Source: Brasilonema sp. CT11
Lineage (GTDB): Bacteria > Cyanobacteriota > Cyanobacteriia > Cyanobacteriales > Nostocaceae
Assembly (NCBI RefSeq): GCF_017982655.1
Contig: NZ_JABXYX010000021.1
Coordinates: 36,489 to 100,488, forward strand
DNA length: 64,000 nt
Reading direction: 5' to 3'
A program made the position numbers and the translations under genes. Below are positions 33,524 to 41,890 of the stretch, one piece after another. The notes below the pieces were generated by a model that had not been told where the DNA came from, searched no databases, and saw nothing but the letters and a program-made list of their open reading frames with translations. Numbering within the stretch: position 1 is the first letter of the stretch; every line of letters begins with the position of its first letter.

Positions 33524-34807
33524 ATGCACTCATTAGATGTAACCCAAGTTATTGACTCTGTTTATCGCGCCGAGTGGAGTAGGATCATCGCCATCCTGAT
33601 CCGTCTGGTTGGAGATTTCGATGTGGCTGAAGAGGCGGCACAGGAAGCATTTACAGCCGCCTTTCATCAGTGGCAGTCCACGGGAGTTCCTGATCTGCCC
33701 TGTGCGTGGATTATCAAAACAGCCCGATACAAAGCCATTGATCGCCTCCGCCGCCGGACGCGGCTGACGGAAAAACTGGAATGGTACGCGGCATCCGGGT
33801 TAATCCCAGCTAGCGAGGAGCCAACCTACGACACCGACGAAATTCCAGATGATCGGCTACGGCTGATCTTCACTTGCTGCCACCCAGCGCTAGCGATGGA
33901 GGCTCAGGTCGCTTTGACACTGCGGATGCTAGGCGGACTTGAAACTGATGAGATTGCACGGGCGTTTCTTGTGCCCACGGCGACAATGGCACAGCGGCTC
34001 GTGCGTGCCAAGCGTAAGATTCGTGACGCGGGTATTCCTTATAGAGTGCCGGACACAACCAATCTGCCGATGCGGTTGGAGGCGGTGCTGACGGTGATCT
34101 ATCTCATTTTCAACGAAGGCTATGCGGCAACAACAGGTGAGACAATGGTCAGAGTTGACCTCTGTGCAGAAGCCATCCGGCTCGGTCGCCTTGTAAGGGC
34201 ATTGATGGCTCCACAGCCGCCAGCAGAAGTGACTGCACTGGTGGCGCTTATGTTACTGCACGACTCACGACGTGATGCCCGTCTGGATGAGGCTGGTGAT
34301 CTTGTTTTGCTTTCAGATCAGGATCGTAGTCGCTGGAACTGGCAGCAGATCGCTGAAGCGCTGCCGCTCGTTGAGGAGGCGCTGCGCGGTGGAACTAGTC
34401 CTTTTGCCTTGCAAGCGGCGATCTCCGCATTACATTGTCAGGCGGCAAGGGCAGAAGAAACTGAATGGACGCAGATTGTTCAGCTCTATAATGTGCTGGA
34501 ACGTTTACAACCTTCGCCAATCGTGTCGCTCAATCGGGCGGTAGCGATCGCGATGGTAGACGGACCTCAGGCGGCGCTTGATCTTTTCGATGGACTTGCC
34601 ACTGAACTTAATGGCTACCACCTGTTTCACGCCGCACGTGCCGATCTGCTGCGCCGCCTTGGAGACGATGCGTCAGCCGCACAGAGCTACGTACGAGCAC
34701 TTGCGCTGGTCACCAACGACAGCGAACGCCGTTTCTTGGAACGTCGGCTAAGCTCAGTTCAGCCAGCGAATTTTAGGTCAGGCGGGAGCAACACTCCGGT
34801 AAGTTAG
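33524..34807 (+). CDS. ECF42-type RNA polymerase sigma factor with C-terminal extension
   Basis: 427 residues. Sigma region 2 (VYRAEWSRIIAILIRLVGDF, WIIKTARYKAIDRLRRR) and region 4 (TLRMLGGLETDEIARAFLVP, AQRLVRAKRKIRD) occupy about 1-175; the remaining 250 residues are helical TPR-like repeats (SLNRAVAIAMVDGPQAAL, FHAARADLLRRLGDDASA) as in the ECF42 group. ECF42 factors pair with DGPF proteins and lack a classical anti-sigma gene; the extension is thought to control activity. It is divergent from the DGPF operon. GC content is higher than in its neighbours, a possible sign of transfer. Confidence 0.9.
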   Translation: MHSLDVTQVIDSVYRAEWSRIIAILIRLVGDFDVAEEAAQEAFTAAFHQWQSTGVPDLPCAWIIKTARYKAIDRLRRRTRLTEKLEWYAASGLIPASEEPTYDTDEIPDDRLRLIFTCCHPALAMEAQVALTLRMLGGLETDEIARAFLVPTATMAQRLVRAKRKIRDAGIPYRVPDTTNLPMRLEAVLTVIYLIFNEGYAATTGETMVRVDLCAEAIRLGRLVRALMAPQPPAEVTALVALMLLHDSRRDARLDEAGDLVLLSDQDRSRWNWQQIAEALPLVEEALRGGTSPFALQAAISALHCQAARAEETEWTQIVQLYNVLERLQPSPIVSLNRAVAIAMVDGPQAALDLFDGLATELNGYHLFHAARADLLRRLGDDASAAQSYVRALALVTNDSERRFLERRLSSVQPANFRSGGSNTPVS

Positions 34808-35573
34808 CTCGTATAACCGAGGGATCGCCTATAAGACTACTCGATTCTGGCTGGGTGTAAATTTCAAAATTAAATGGCACCATTTTTTTTGAATTAAGTA
34901 GCCGTCATGAACTGGGTACACTAGAACACATGAAAATTGATTTTTTCTTCTGAGTTCTGAGTTCTGTTAGCGCAGCGGGACGCAGTCCGTTCTGAGTTCT
35001 ATTTTCAAGTCAGGTGGACGCTAAAAAACACAACTAGATTAAGAAATGTAAATTGCTAAAAAGTCTATTTTTAAAGCGTTTATGGCGCTTAACATAAGTT
35101 AATATAGTTCTGTTTAATCATGCCTACCTACTTATTTGACACTTTTATTCATTTTTGTGTTGAGACTGGCGCTCCGTTTGCAATTGGCGATCACATATCG
35201 AAAGCCAGTTATGGAGCAGTGTTAGCATTTTCCGGAGATGTCTAATAAATAAGTTTATTGAAAAAAGGAAGCGGCAGCCATCGGCAGCCGTTGAGTCACT
35301 TTCGCAACGATTATCATTCTTGAGTAGAGTTCTAATCTGTCTGTACGCACAAGCACTATCAAAGCGCTATACCAATTTTACAAATTTTAACATAGATGAT
35401 TGTCGAAGTGAGGGTTTCCCGACAGAGGCGACGGGCGTTCCCGGAGGGTGGAGCGAAGCAATCGCAAGATATGAGATTGCTTCACTACGCTGTCGCTTCG
35501 TATGCGCTTTGCGCACGCTACGCTAACGCTGCGGACAAACACGTTTTTGCAAAATTGGGATGCTCCCCACCCG
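34808..35573. other. Long intergenic region with dispersed repeats
   Basis: A TCTGAGTTC tandem repeat at about 34955-35002, then AT-rich DNA, then palindromic TTGCTTC units at about 35445-35525 and an inverted copy (35530-35566) of the left end of the element at 26937. A 41-codon frame (35120-35245) has no supported ribosome site. I see no convincing gene. Confidence 0.6.
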
Positions 35574-35654
35574 AACGCTTAACAGACTTGAAAGTCTCTT
35601 GGTAACGGTGTTTTCTCATTAGTTAGTGTCCTAATCTACCTGGCGACTGCTATA
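35574..35654 (-). repeat. 81-bp dispersed repeat, copy 2
   Basis: Reverse complement matches 24689-24769 with about six differences, including TATAGCAGTCGCCAGGTAGA at its start. No reading frame is conserved between copies. Confidence 0.8.
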
Positions 35655-35714
35655 CCTGTGGTATAAATATGTTTCATGATGTAGTGGGAGCTCAGTAGTA
35701 AGATATTAGACATG

Positions 35715-35775
35715 GCTCGTGTAACGTTGTTGCATTTGTTTCTACTGAAAAAATCTCGTTACACGGGCTTTTTTT
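35715..35775 (+). terminator. Strong hairpin with U-tract ahead of the sugar-dehydrogenase gene
   Basis: GCTCGTGTAACG (35715-35726) pairs with CGTTACACGGGC (35757-35768), one G-T wobble, 30-base loop, then seven Ts. It has intrinsic-terminator form but no gene ends before it. It may end a small RNA starting further left or act as a leader attenuator of the operon that begins at 35810. Confidence 0.6.
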
Positions 35776-35809
35776 GATCTTCCAAACATCCTCTAAGTTC
35801 ATAACCTAA

Positions 35810-37270
35810 ATGAAAAAATTATACATTTTCTTTTGTATCTGCTCTGTTTTGTTTTCAATTTTGACTTTTTCAAGTATTTCCTCTGCCCAGATTACAAACC
35901 CCATTCCCGTCAAACTTGAAAAATCAAATCTCCGTGTAGGCTTTAAAGAAGTTGTGCAAATTCCCATCAGTGGAACAGGACGCGAGAGAGTTGCACGATT
36001 GAATCTTTTAACCCATGCAGGTGATGGTAGTGGAAGGTTATTTGTTAATGATATGCGTGGCAAGCTTTATGTCATTATGAACGAGAAAGCTTCTGTATAC
36101 ATGAATTTAAAAAATTTAGTTTGCCCAGGCTTTAGCGACGAAACTTCACAACAGGGTTTTACCTATTTTGCGTTTCATCCAGAGTTTGCTAAAAATGGAA
36201 ATTTTTACACTATACATAGCGAAGAAAAAAATAATCGAATTCCTGATTTTCCAGTCACGAAAACAATTTTTGATAGCAAAGGCAAGGTTATAGAAAGTTC
36301 TCATCACGAAGTGATTCGCGAGTGGAAAGCTACCAATCCTACTGCCAATACTTTTTCTGGAACTTTTCGGGAAATCCTTCGTATTGAAAAACCCTACCCA
36401 GATCATAATATAGGGCAATTAAGCTTCAATCCGAATGCTAAACCTGGAAATGCAGATTATGGGATGCTCTATATTGCAGTGGCAGATGGTGGGAGCGATG
36501 GCTTTCCTGTCAGCCATACAGATCCTCTGAATAATGGACAAGACCTCAGCACTCCCCTTGGCAAGATACTCCGTATTAACCCTTTCGGCAATAATAGTGC
36601 TAATGGCAAATATGGCATTCCCAAGGACAATCCTTTTGTTAAAGATGGTAGTCCAAATATTAGTCCAAAAAAATTAGGGGAAATTTGGGCTTATGGACTG
36701 CGTAATCCCCATCGTTTTAGCTGGGATATGGGTGGCGAAGGCAAAATGTTGATTGTCGATATTGGTCAAGCTTTTATCGAAGAAGTGAATCTTGGCATCA
36801 AAGGTGCTAATTACGGATGGGGAAACCGTGAAGGAACTTGGGTTATTGATGAAAAAAATGAGAATGTCCTGTTTCCATTACCTAAAAATGATGCTGATTA
36901 TGGTTACACATATCCTGTTGCTCAATATGAGCATGACAAACCACCTAATTGGTCAGGCTACTATGCAGTTGCGATCGCAGGGGGTTATGTTTACAGGGGC
37001 AAAGCGATTCCAGAATTGGTAGGTCAATATATTTTTGGGGACTTTGGCAATGATGGGCGCTTTTTTCATGTGCCTGTCAATCAACTCGTTAATGGTAAAC
37101 AGGCAAAGATAAAAGAACTCAGACTTTTTGACGGCAAACGAGAAACTTCTTTTCTCAAAATCGCTGGCAGTGAACGTTCTGATATCCGGTTTGGCATAGA
37201 CGAAGTAGGAGAAATCTATGTGACGTCTAAGAGTGATGGTAAAGTAAGAAAACTTGTTCCATCACTATAA
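35810..37270 (+). CDS. Secreted PQQ-dependent sugar dehydrogenase-like protein
   Basis: 486 residues: signal peptide (about 1-26, ending SSAQ), then a six-bladed beta-propeller of the soluble glucose/sorbosone dehydrogenase family. Landmarks are LLTHAGDGSGRLFV, DHNIGQLSFNP (catalytic His region), DGGSDG, AYGLRNPHRFSWD (conserved Arg) and GGYVYRG. The family oxidises aldoses to lactones with PQQ in the periplasm; whether this cell makes PQQ is not visible here. First of three genes reading the same way. Confidence 0.86.
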   Translation: MKKLYIFFCICSVLFSILTFSSISSAQITNPIPVKLEKSNLRVGFKEVVQIPISGTGRERVARLNLLTHAGDGSGRLFVNDMRGKLYVIMNEKASVYMNLKNLVCPGFSDETSQQGFTYFAFHPEFAKNGNFYTIHSEEKNNRIPDFPVTKTIFDSKGKVIESSHHEVIREWKATNPTANTFSGTFREILRIEKPYPDHNIGQLSFNPNAKPGNADYGMLYIAVADGGSDGFPVSHTDPLNNGQDLSTPLGKILRINPFGNNSANGKYGIPKDNPFVKDGSPNISPKKLGEIWAYGLRNPHRFSWDMGGEGKMLIVDIGQAFIEEVNLGIKGANYGWGNREGTWVIDEKNENVLFPLPKNDADYGYTYPVAQYEHDKPPNWSGYYAVAIAGGYVYRGKAIPELVGQYIFGDFGNDGRFFHVPVNQLVNGKQAKIKELRLFDGKRETSFLKIAGSERSDIRFGIDEVGEIYVTSKSDGKVRKLVPSL

Positions 37271-37365
37271 TCACGTCATTATCAAAACCGCTATCAAAGA
37301 AGCAAATAACAAATTTTTATGCAAAAGAAACGAATCAAATGTTTGTTGGCTTAAGGTAGGTGATT

Positions 37366-38310
37366 GTGAAACAATTTACTTTACGAATAGCTGCCTGTAG
37401 TTTATTACTAAGCATTTTGACTGTACAACAGAGTCAGGGAAAAGCGATCGCTAATTTACAAACCATCATGAGCAGCAACACCAAGCTAGAAAAGTTGGCT
37501 GATGGTTTAAAGTTTACAGAAGGGCCCGTCTGGCATCCGCTTGGCTTTTTACTCTTCAGTGATATTCCCGCTAATACTATCTATAAGTGGACAACTGACG
37601 GTAAAATATCCATCTATCGTCGTCCTGCTGGCAATCCCAACGGCAATACGTTCGATAGGGAAGGACGCTTAATTACTGCTGAACATGACCGCCGGCTTGT
37701 ACGCACAGAAAAAAACGGTCAAATAACCGTTTTGGCTCAACGCTACCAGGGTAAGCGTCTCAATAGCCCAAACGACGTTGTGGTCAAGTCAGATGGTAGC
37801 ATTTACTTCACTGACCCGCCCTATGGTATTAGTAAGGAGAAAGAAGAACTTGGCTTTTATGGTATCTATCGCTTGAAACCAGATAAAACCTTGGCTTTGC
37901 TCAACAAAGATATGGTGCGTCCTAATGGACTTGCGTTCTCTCCTGATGAGAAAAAACTCTACGTTAGTGATTCTGAAAAAGGACACATCCGTGTTTTCGA
38001 GGTTAATTCAGATGGCACATTAACTAACACGAGGGTTTTTGCAGAGTTAACTGGACCCAAAGACAAAGGTGTACCCGATGGCATGAAGGTAGATGTCCAA
38101 GGCAATATCTACTGTAGCGGTTCAGAAGGGGTGTGGGTTTTCTCGCCAACAGGTCAGCTTCTGGGTAAAATTCTCGTGCCAGAGGTGGTCACAAATTTAG
38201 CTTGGGGTAACAAAGACTACAAAACACTTTACATCACTGCAGGTCAGAGTGTTTATCGTATTCGCCTCTTGGTAGCAGGGATTTCCACACTCCCGGAGGT
38301 TTTGAGATGA
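37366..38310 (+). CDS. Secreted SMP-30/gluconolactonase-family lactonase
   Basis: About 314 residues from the GTG at 37366 (AAGG 9 bases upstream; a GTG at 37360 is an alternative). Signal peptide (about 1-25), then a propeller with the metal-binding residues of SMP-30: TEGPVW (Glu), SPNDVV (Asn) and VPDGMKVD (Asp). It should hydrolyse sugar lactones, the product of the preceding dehydrogenase. Its stop overlaps the next start (ATGA type), so the genes are coupled. Confidence 0.88.
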   Translation: MKQFTLRIAACSLLLSILTVQQSQGKAIANLQTIMSSNTKLEKLADGLKFTEGPVWHPLGFLLFSDIPANTIYKWTTDGKISIYRRPAGNPNGNTFDREGRLITAEHDRRLVRTEKNGQITVLAQRYQGKRLNSPNDVVVKSDGSIYFTDPPYGISKEKEELGFYGIYRLKPDKTLALLNKDMVRPNGLAFSPDEKKLYVSDSEKGHIRVFEVNSDGTLTNTRVFAELTGPKDKGVPDGMKVDVQGNIYCSGSEGVWVFSPTGQLLGKILVPEVVTNLAWGNKDYKTLYITAGQSVYRIRLLVAGISTLPEVLR

Positions 38311-39362
38311 AGGCTAAAACGTGGAATCTATTTTGCTTCGCTTTATTACTAACGGTTTTTATTGTGGGTTGGGGACAAGTCACTGCGAAGATCCCGAACC
38401 AAAAAACTCCATCACAATATGCAAAAATTACGGTAGTAAAGACTAATTACCAAGGCTGGCGAGACTCCTGGGTTTTGAGTAATGGTCAAGTAGAAGCAGT
38501 GATAGTGCCAGCAATAGGGCGGGTCATGCAGTTTCGATTACTAGATCGAGAAGGTACATTCTGGGAAAATCCCAAAATGTTTGGCAAAGCCCCCAATCCC
38601 AAGCCAGAAAAATGGGTTAATTTTGGGGGTGATAAAACTTGGCCTGCTCCTCAGTCTGACTGGACAAAAATCATGGGGCGAGATTGGCCTCCACCGACAG
38701 GTTTTGATTCCATACCAGTTCAGGCAAAGGTTGACCGCAGCGAAGTGACGCTAATTTCTCCCATAGATCCACTTTACGGCATTCGGACTTACCGCAGGAT
38801 TCGACTCGATCCACAAAAACCTGTGATGACTATTTCCACAACTTATGAAAAGGTCAAAGCCAAGCCACAAAATATTGCGGTATGGGTGATTACACAGTTG
38901 CGTGATCCGGTGGGTGTATACGCTGCCCTACCCCAAGCTTCGATTTTTCCTCAAGGGTATAACAGACAATCCGAGGAGTTACCAGCCAACTTAAAGGTGG
39001 AAAACGGGATGCTCTCGTTGACACGCGATCCAAAAAAATCCCACAAGATAGGCTGTGATGCGAGTACGTTGTTATGGGTTGGAGAAAAAGTTGTAGTCCG
39101 TATTGACTCATCGAGAGAACCTGGGGTTAGTTATCCTGATCAAGAAAGCAGTGCTGAAATTTATACCAATTCAGCTCCAGATGCTTTCGTGGAGCTTGAA
39201 TTTCTTAGTCCACTAAAAACCCTGCAAATTGGGCAAAGAATCGACCTTACCACTACATATACTTTACTTCGGCGCACAACCCCAAATGCTGAAGAAGAAG
39301 CTAGGAAAATTATTGGACGATCTGAAGTAACCCAACAAAGAAAAGATAGCGAAAGCTACTAG
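38307..39362 (+). CDS. Secreted DUF4380-like protein
   Basis: 351 residues, N-terminal signal segment (about 1-28). The body has the beta-sandwich style of aldose-1-epimerase relatives: VLSNGQVEAVIVPAIGRVMQ and NPKPEKWVNFGGDKTWPAPQ resemble DUF4380. It overlaps the lactonase stop by four bases. Role unknown; sugar binding or anomer conversion in the same pathway is plausible. Confidence 0.65.
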   Translation: MKAKTWNLFCFALLLTVFIVGWGQVTAKIPNQKTPSQYAKITVVKTNYQGWRDSWVLSNGQVEAVIVPAIGRVMQFRLLDREGTFWENPKMFGKAPNPKPEKWVNFGGDKTWPAPQSDWTKIMGRDWPPPTGFDSIPVQAKVDRSEVTLISPIDPLYGIRTYRRIRLDPQKPVMTISTTYEKVKAKPQNIAVWVITQLRDPVGVYAALPQASIFPQGYNRQSEELPANLKVENGMLSLTRDPKKSHKIGCDASTLLWVGEKVVVRIDSSREPGVSYPDQESSAEIYTNSAPDAFVELEFLSPLKTLQIGQRIDLTTTYTLLRRTTPNAEEEARKIIGRSEVTQQRKDSESY

Positions 39363-39500
39363 ACAACCCTTCCCTCCTACCAACGGGTTTGGACTACATG
39401 CCACTAACACAGTACAAAAGAACTCAAGCTGCTACATAAAACCTAGACAAGTCTAGACATTTACTTCTTTCTTCATCGGGAGCATGGGAGCGGTTAGCCC

Positions 39501-40592
39501 TCAGAAAGCATTCACGCCGTAAGCCAGACGCGATAGGTTGATTGCGGCATTTAGGTCACGGTCAATAGCAAAACTACAATGACCACATTTAAACACTCGC
39601 TCTTTCAACGTGAGTGTTTCTTTCTTACAACCGCAATTACTACAAGTTTTGGAAGATGGATACCACCTGTCTGCCAAAACAAGCTTGCTTCCAAACTTCT
39701 TGCACTTATATTCAAGTTGTCGCTTGAATTCATGGAATCCGCAATCAGCAATGGATTGAGCAAGCTTATGGTTCGACATCATACCCGCAACATTCAAGTC
39801 TTCCACCACTATTACAGCGTGGTTTTTGCATAAGTAGTTGGTGACTTTATGAAGTGAATCTTTGCGAATGTTCGAGACGCGGTTATGATGCCTTGCTAAC
39901 TTAATTTTTGACTTATGACGATTGCTGCTACCTTTAGTTTTTCGTGCCAAAGCTTTAGACAATCGTTTTAGCTTTTGAATATTCTTCCTATAGGCTCTTG
40001 GATTAGGGAACGTAACACCAGTACTAAGTGTAGCTAGTTCCTTGACTCCTAAATCCACGCCCACAACATCTACAGACTTAGGCGTTGGATCGCATTCCAC
40101 TTCGTATGCGAATGCAATGTACCAGTCATCAGCTATCCGAGATATTGATAACTTGGTGGTCGTTGTATGAGGTAACCCTTCATAAGTCTTGACCGAGCCA
40201 ATAGTCGGAAGCTTAACACGCACACCACCTATTGGAATGGGCTTACCACCAGCGTCAATTGTAAAAGAATCGTTCAGACCTTTCTTTTTAAACTTTGGGT
40301 AACCACCTTGTCCTTTAAAAAATCGGTCGTAAGCAGCACCCAGTTGGTCGAAAGCGTATTGAGTAACTTTCTGACAAATTCCTTTCTCTTTAATCCATTC
40401 CAATTGAGTCTTAACTTCATTGTTAAAGAATTTCTTGAGAAGAAACTTGTTCGGCTTGTATCCATCCTTATACAAGTTCTGCCAAGTCGCCAATCCCCAA
40501 TTATAGGTAAACCGCGCAATGCCTGCGTGCTTGCTCATCACTGTTTTTTGTTCGCTTGTCAGATTCAACTTTGTCTTGATGGATAAAAGCAT
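39501..40592 (-). CDS. tnpB: RNA-guided nuclease TnpB
   Basis: 363 residues. N-terminal OrfB_IS605 region with ARFTYNWGLATWQ; RuvC-type catalytic residues are all present: Asp in VVGVDLGVKELA, Glu in VIVVEDLNVAG and Asp in AIDRDLNAAINLS. A zinc finger is seen in CSNCGCKKE ... CGHC. It cuts DNA next to a short motif under control of an RNA from its own 3' end. It is slightly shorter than usual (about 400) but complete in motifs. Confidence 0.92.
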   Translation of the reverse strand: MLLSIKTKLNLTSEQKTVMSKHAGIARFTYNWGLATWQNLYKDGYKPNKFLLKKFFNNEVKTQLEWIKEKGICQKVTQYAFDQLGAAYDRFFKGQGGYPKFKKKGLNDSFTIDAGGKPIPIGGVRVKLPTIGSVKTYEGLPHTTTTKLSISRIADDWYIAFAYEVECDPTPKSVDVVGVDLGVKELATLSTGVTFPNPRAYRKNIQKLKRLSKALARKTKGSSNRHKSKIKLARHHNRVSNIRKDSLHKVTNYLCKNHAVIVVEDLNVAGMMSNHKLAQSIADCGFHEFKRQLEYKCKKFGSKLVLADRWYPSSKTCSNCGCKKETLTLKERVFKCGHCSFAIDRDLNAAINLSRLAYGVNAF

Positions 40593-40650
40593 TGCTCGAC
40601 CTCAACACTTGTATTGTATGTTAATATAGTAACATACACAGGTTGAAGTG

Positions 40651-40836
40651 ATGCCTTTCCAGAAAAAAAATAAACTTGGAGCAACTTCTCTGAATGAAGA
40701 ACCTTTTGACAAGTCACCCGTGTGCTTCAATGTGCGTAAAGGTGTAAAAGAAAAGCTAAAAGCCGTCCCTGACTGGAAGGAACGGTTAAGGAAATTGGTG
40801 GATGAATTGATTGAAGAAGCTGGGGATAATTGTTAA
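40651..40836 (+). CDS. Small TnpB-companion protein, possibly ribbon-helix-helix-like
   Basis: 61 residues from the ATG at 40651, starting 58 bp from the tnpB start on the other strand. VCFNVRKGVKEKLKAV then DWKERLRKLVDELIEEAG suggests a beta strand and two helices, like a ribbon-helix-helix DNA-binding protein. Genes of this type sit upstream of tnpB in other cyanobacterial copies, from memory. It could repress or help the element; no direct evidence. Confidence 0.6.
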   Translation: MPFQKKNKLGATSLNEEPFDKSPVCFNVRKGVKEKLKAVPDWKERLRKLVDELIEEAGDNC

Positions 40837-40910
40837 TAAATGACAAGGCTTGTCTAGGTTATTGACTACTTAAAACAAACTCACGCTTGAGCTTTTTAGG
40901 TAAGCACTCA

Positions 40911-41147
40911 TCAAGCAGCACTCGCATAGACTTGAGTTACCAATAACTTAAAGGCTTGCTTAAGGAAGGCGTTAGCTTGCTCCCTGCTAACGGTGGGAAA
41001 ATCTTCCAGAAAATCATCAATGTTGTGACCACCTTCGAGATAATCAATCAAGGTTTTGGCAGGGACGCGAGTGCCAACGAAGACAGGAATACCCGATAAA
41101 ATATCAGGGTCACTATGAATAATTGCTTGTTCTGTGCTTGTCGCCAT
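40911..41147 (-). CDS. DUF433 (antitoxin-like) protein
   Basis: 78 residues: IIHSDPDILSGIPVFVGTRV, then LIDYLEGGHNIDDFLEDFP and VSREQANAFLKQA. DUF433 proteins bind DNA and are antitoxins when paired with a DUF5615 PIN-like toxin. No such toxin is seen next to it, so it is an orphan. Its last residues (LLVTQVYASAA) diverge from the usual end. Confidence 0.85.
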   Translation of the reverse strand: MATSTEQAIIHSDPDILSGIPVFVGTRVPAKTLIDYLEGGHNIDDFLEDFPTVSREQANAFLKQAFKLLVTQVYASAA

Positions 41148-41412
41148 AGCTTCCGTTGCCTTCTGTACTTTGACATTTTAATCAGATAACAGGCGACAAG
41201 CTAGGTCGAGCCTGCTTTTTGCCTGCACTCTCGATATAATCTTGTCTGTTATTATAATATCAAACCCTGGTATTACCACAAGTTCCAATGTCAGACAACA
41301 GACAGGATATGCTGTTTTTAAGTTCCTAATTATACTATAGAGTAAGGCTGCCACTTAAGCTAACTAAGAGCCAAGCCGGAAAATCTTTATATTTATTGTC
41401 TAAAATTTCACT

Positions 41413-41619
41413 ATGGCTATTAGTAACCGCGGCGGTGGTAAAACTCACGCAAGGACGTGGATGGTACTAACTCCCTGCCCGTTTCCCTTGATGGTCAAAA
41501 TCCCAACCTGGGGCGCAACTCTGCCTGTCGCCGTGTTACCCGTACCATTTACCTTGGCTCTGCTCCCACTTTAAGAGCCGCTAACCGAGGATTAGAAGAC
41601 CGCCGCATCAAACTAGGCT
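41413..41619 (+). pseudogene. Remnant of a DUF499 ATPase gene
   Basis: The frame from 41413 gives NRGGGKTHA, resembling the P-loop region of DUF499 ATPases. After a frame change at about 41457 comes VDGTNSLPVSLDGQNPNLGR and RRVTRTIYLGSAPTLRAANRG, matching a later part of the same family as I remember it. The middle is deleted. DUF499 genes are found with DUF1156 and DUF3780 genes in phage-defence islands. No partner gene remains here. The rest of 41148-41890 has no gene. Confidence 0.5.
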
Positions 41620-41890
41620 CTTTATACCGCGAATCAAACGCTTGTTTTGCAAAAAATGACTACATCCCATTAACAACAGCACAAAAGAACCCAAGCTTTC
41701 ATTTATTATTTGTGTAAATAATAATATCGTGTTCATTTGTCTGATTACGCTAGACATTGACTCACTTTTTTCGTTAAAGTACGGTAAGGACATAGAATTA
41801 TTGGACTTACCAAGCGAAAGGGGTTTGCATCTACCAATCTGACTTCCGCTTAGAGATAAAACACCTTTAACCCTTTCATACAACAGCAAT

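Larger units (their letters stand above)
39440..40860. mobile_element. TnpB element (IS200/IS605-related) with short inverted ends
   Basis: AACCTAGACAAG at 39440-39451 and its complement CTTGTCTAGGTT at 40849-40860 bracket tnpB and a divergent small gene. There is no tnpA transposase, so it would be non-autonomous. The 3' flank of tnpB (39500 down to 39440) should encode the guide-bearing omega RNA. The exact ends are uncertain, since IS605 elements do not normally carry inverted repeats. Confidence 0.6.

Noticed and set aside
35120..35245. 41-codon frame beginning MPTYLFDTF
   Set aside because: No good ribosome site and no recognisable similarity; could be chance in AT-rich DNA.
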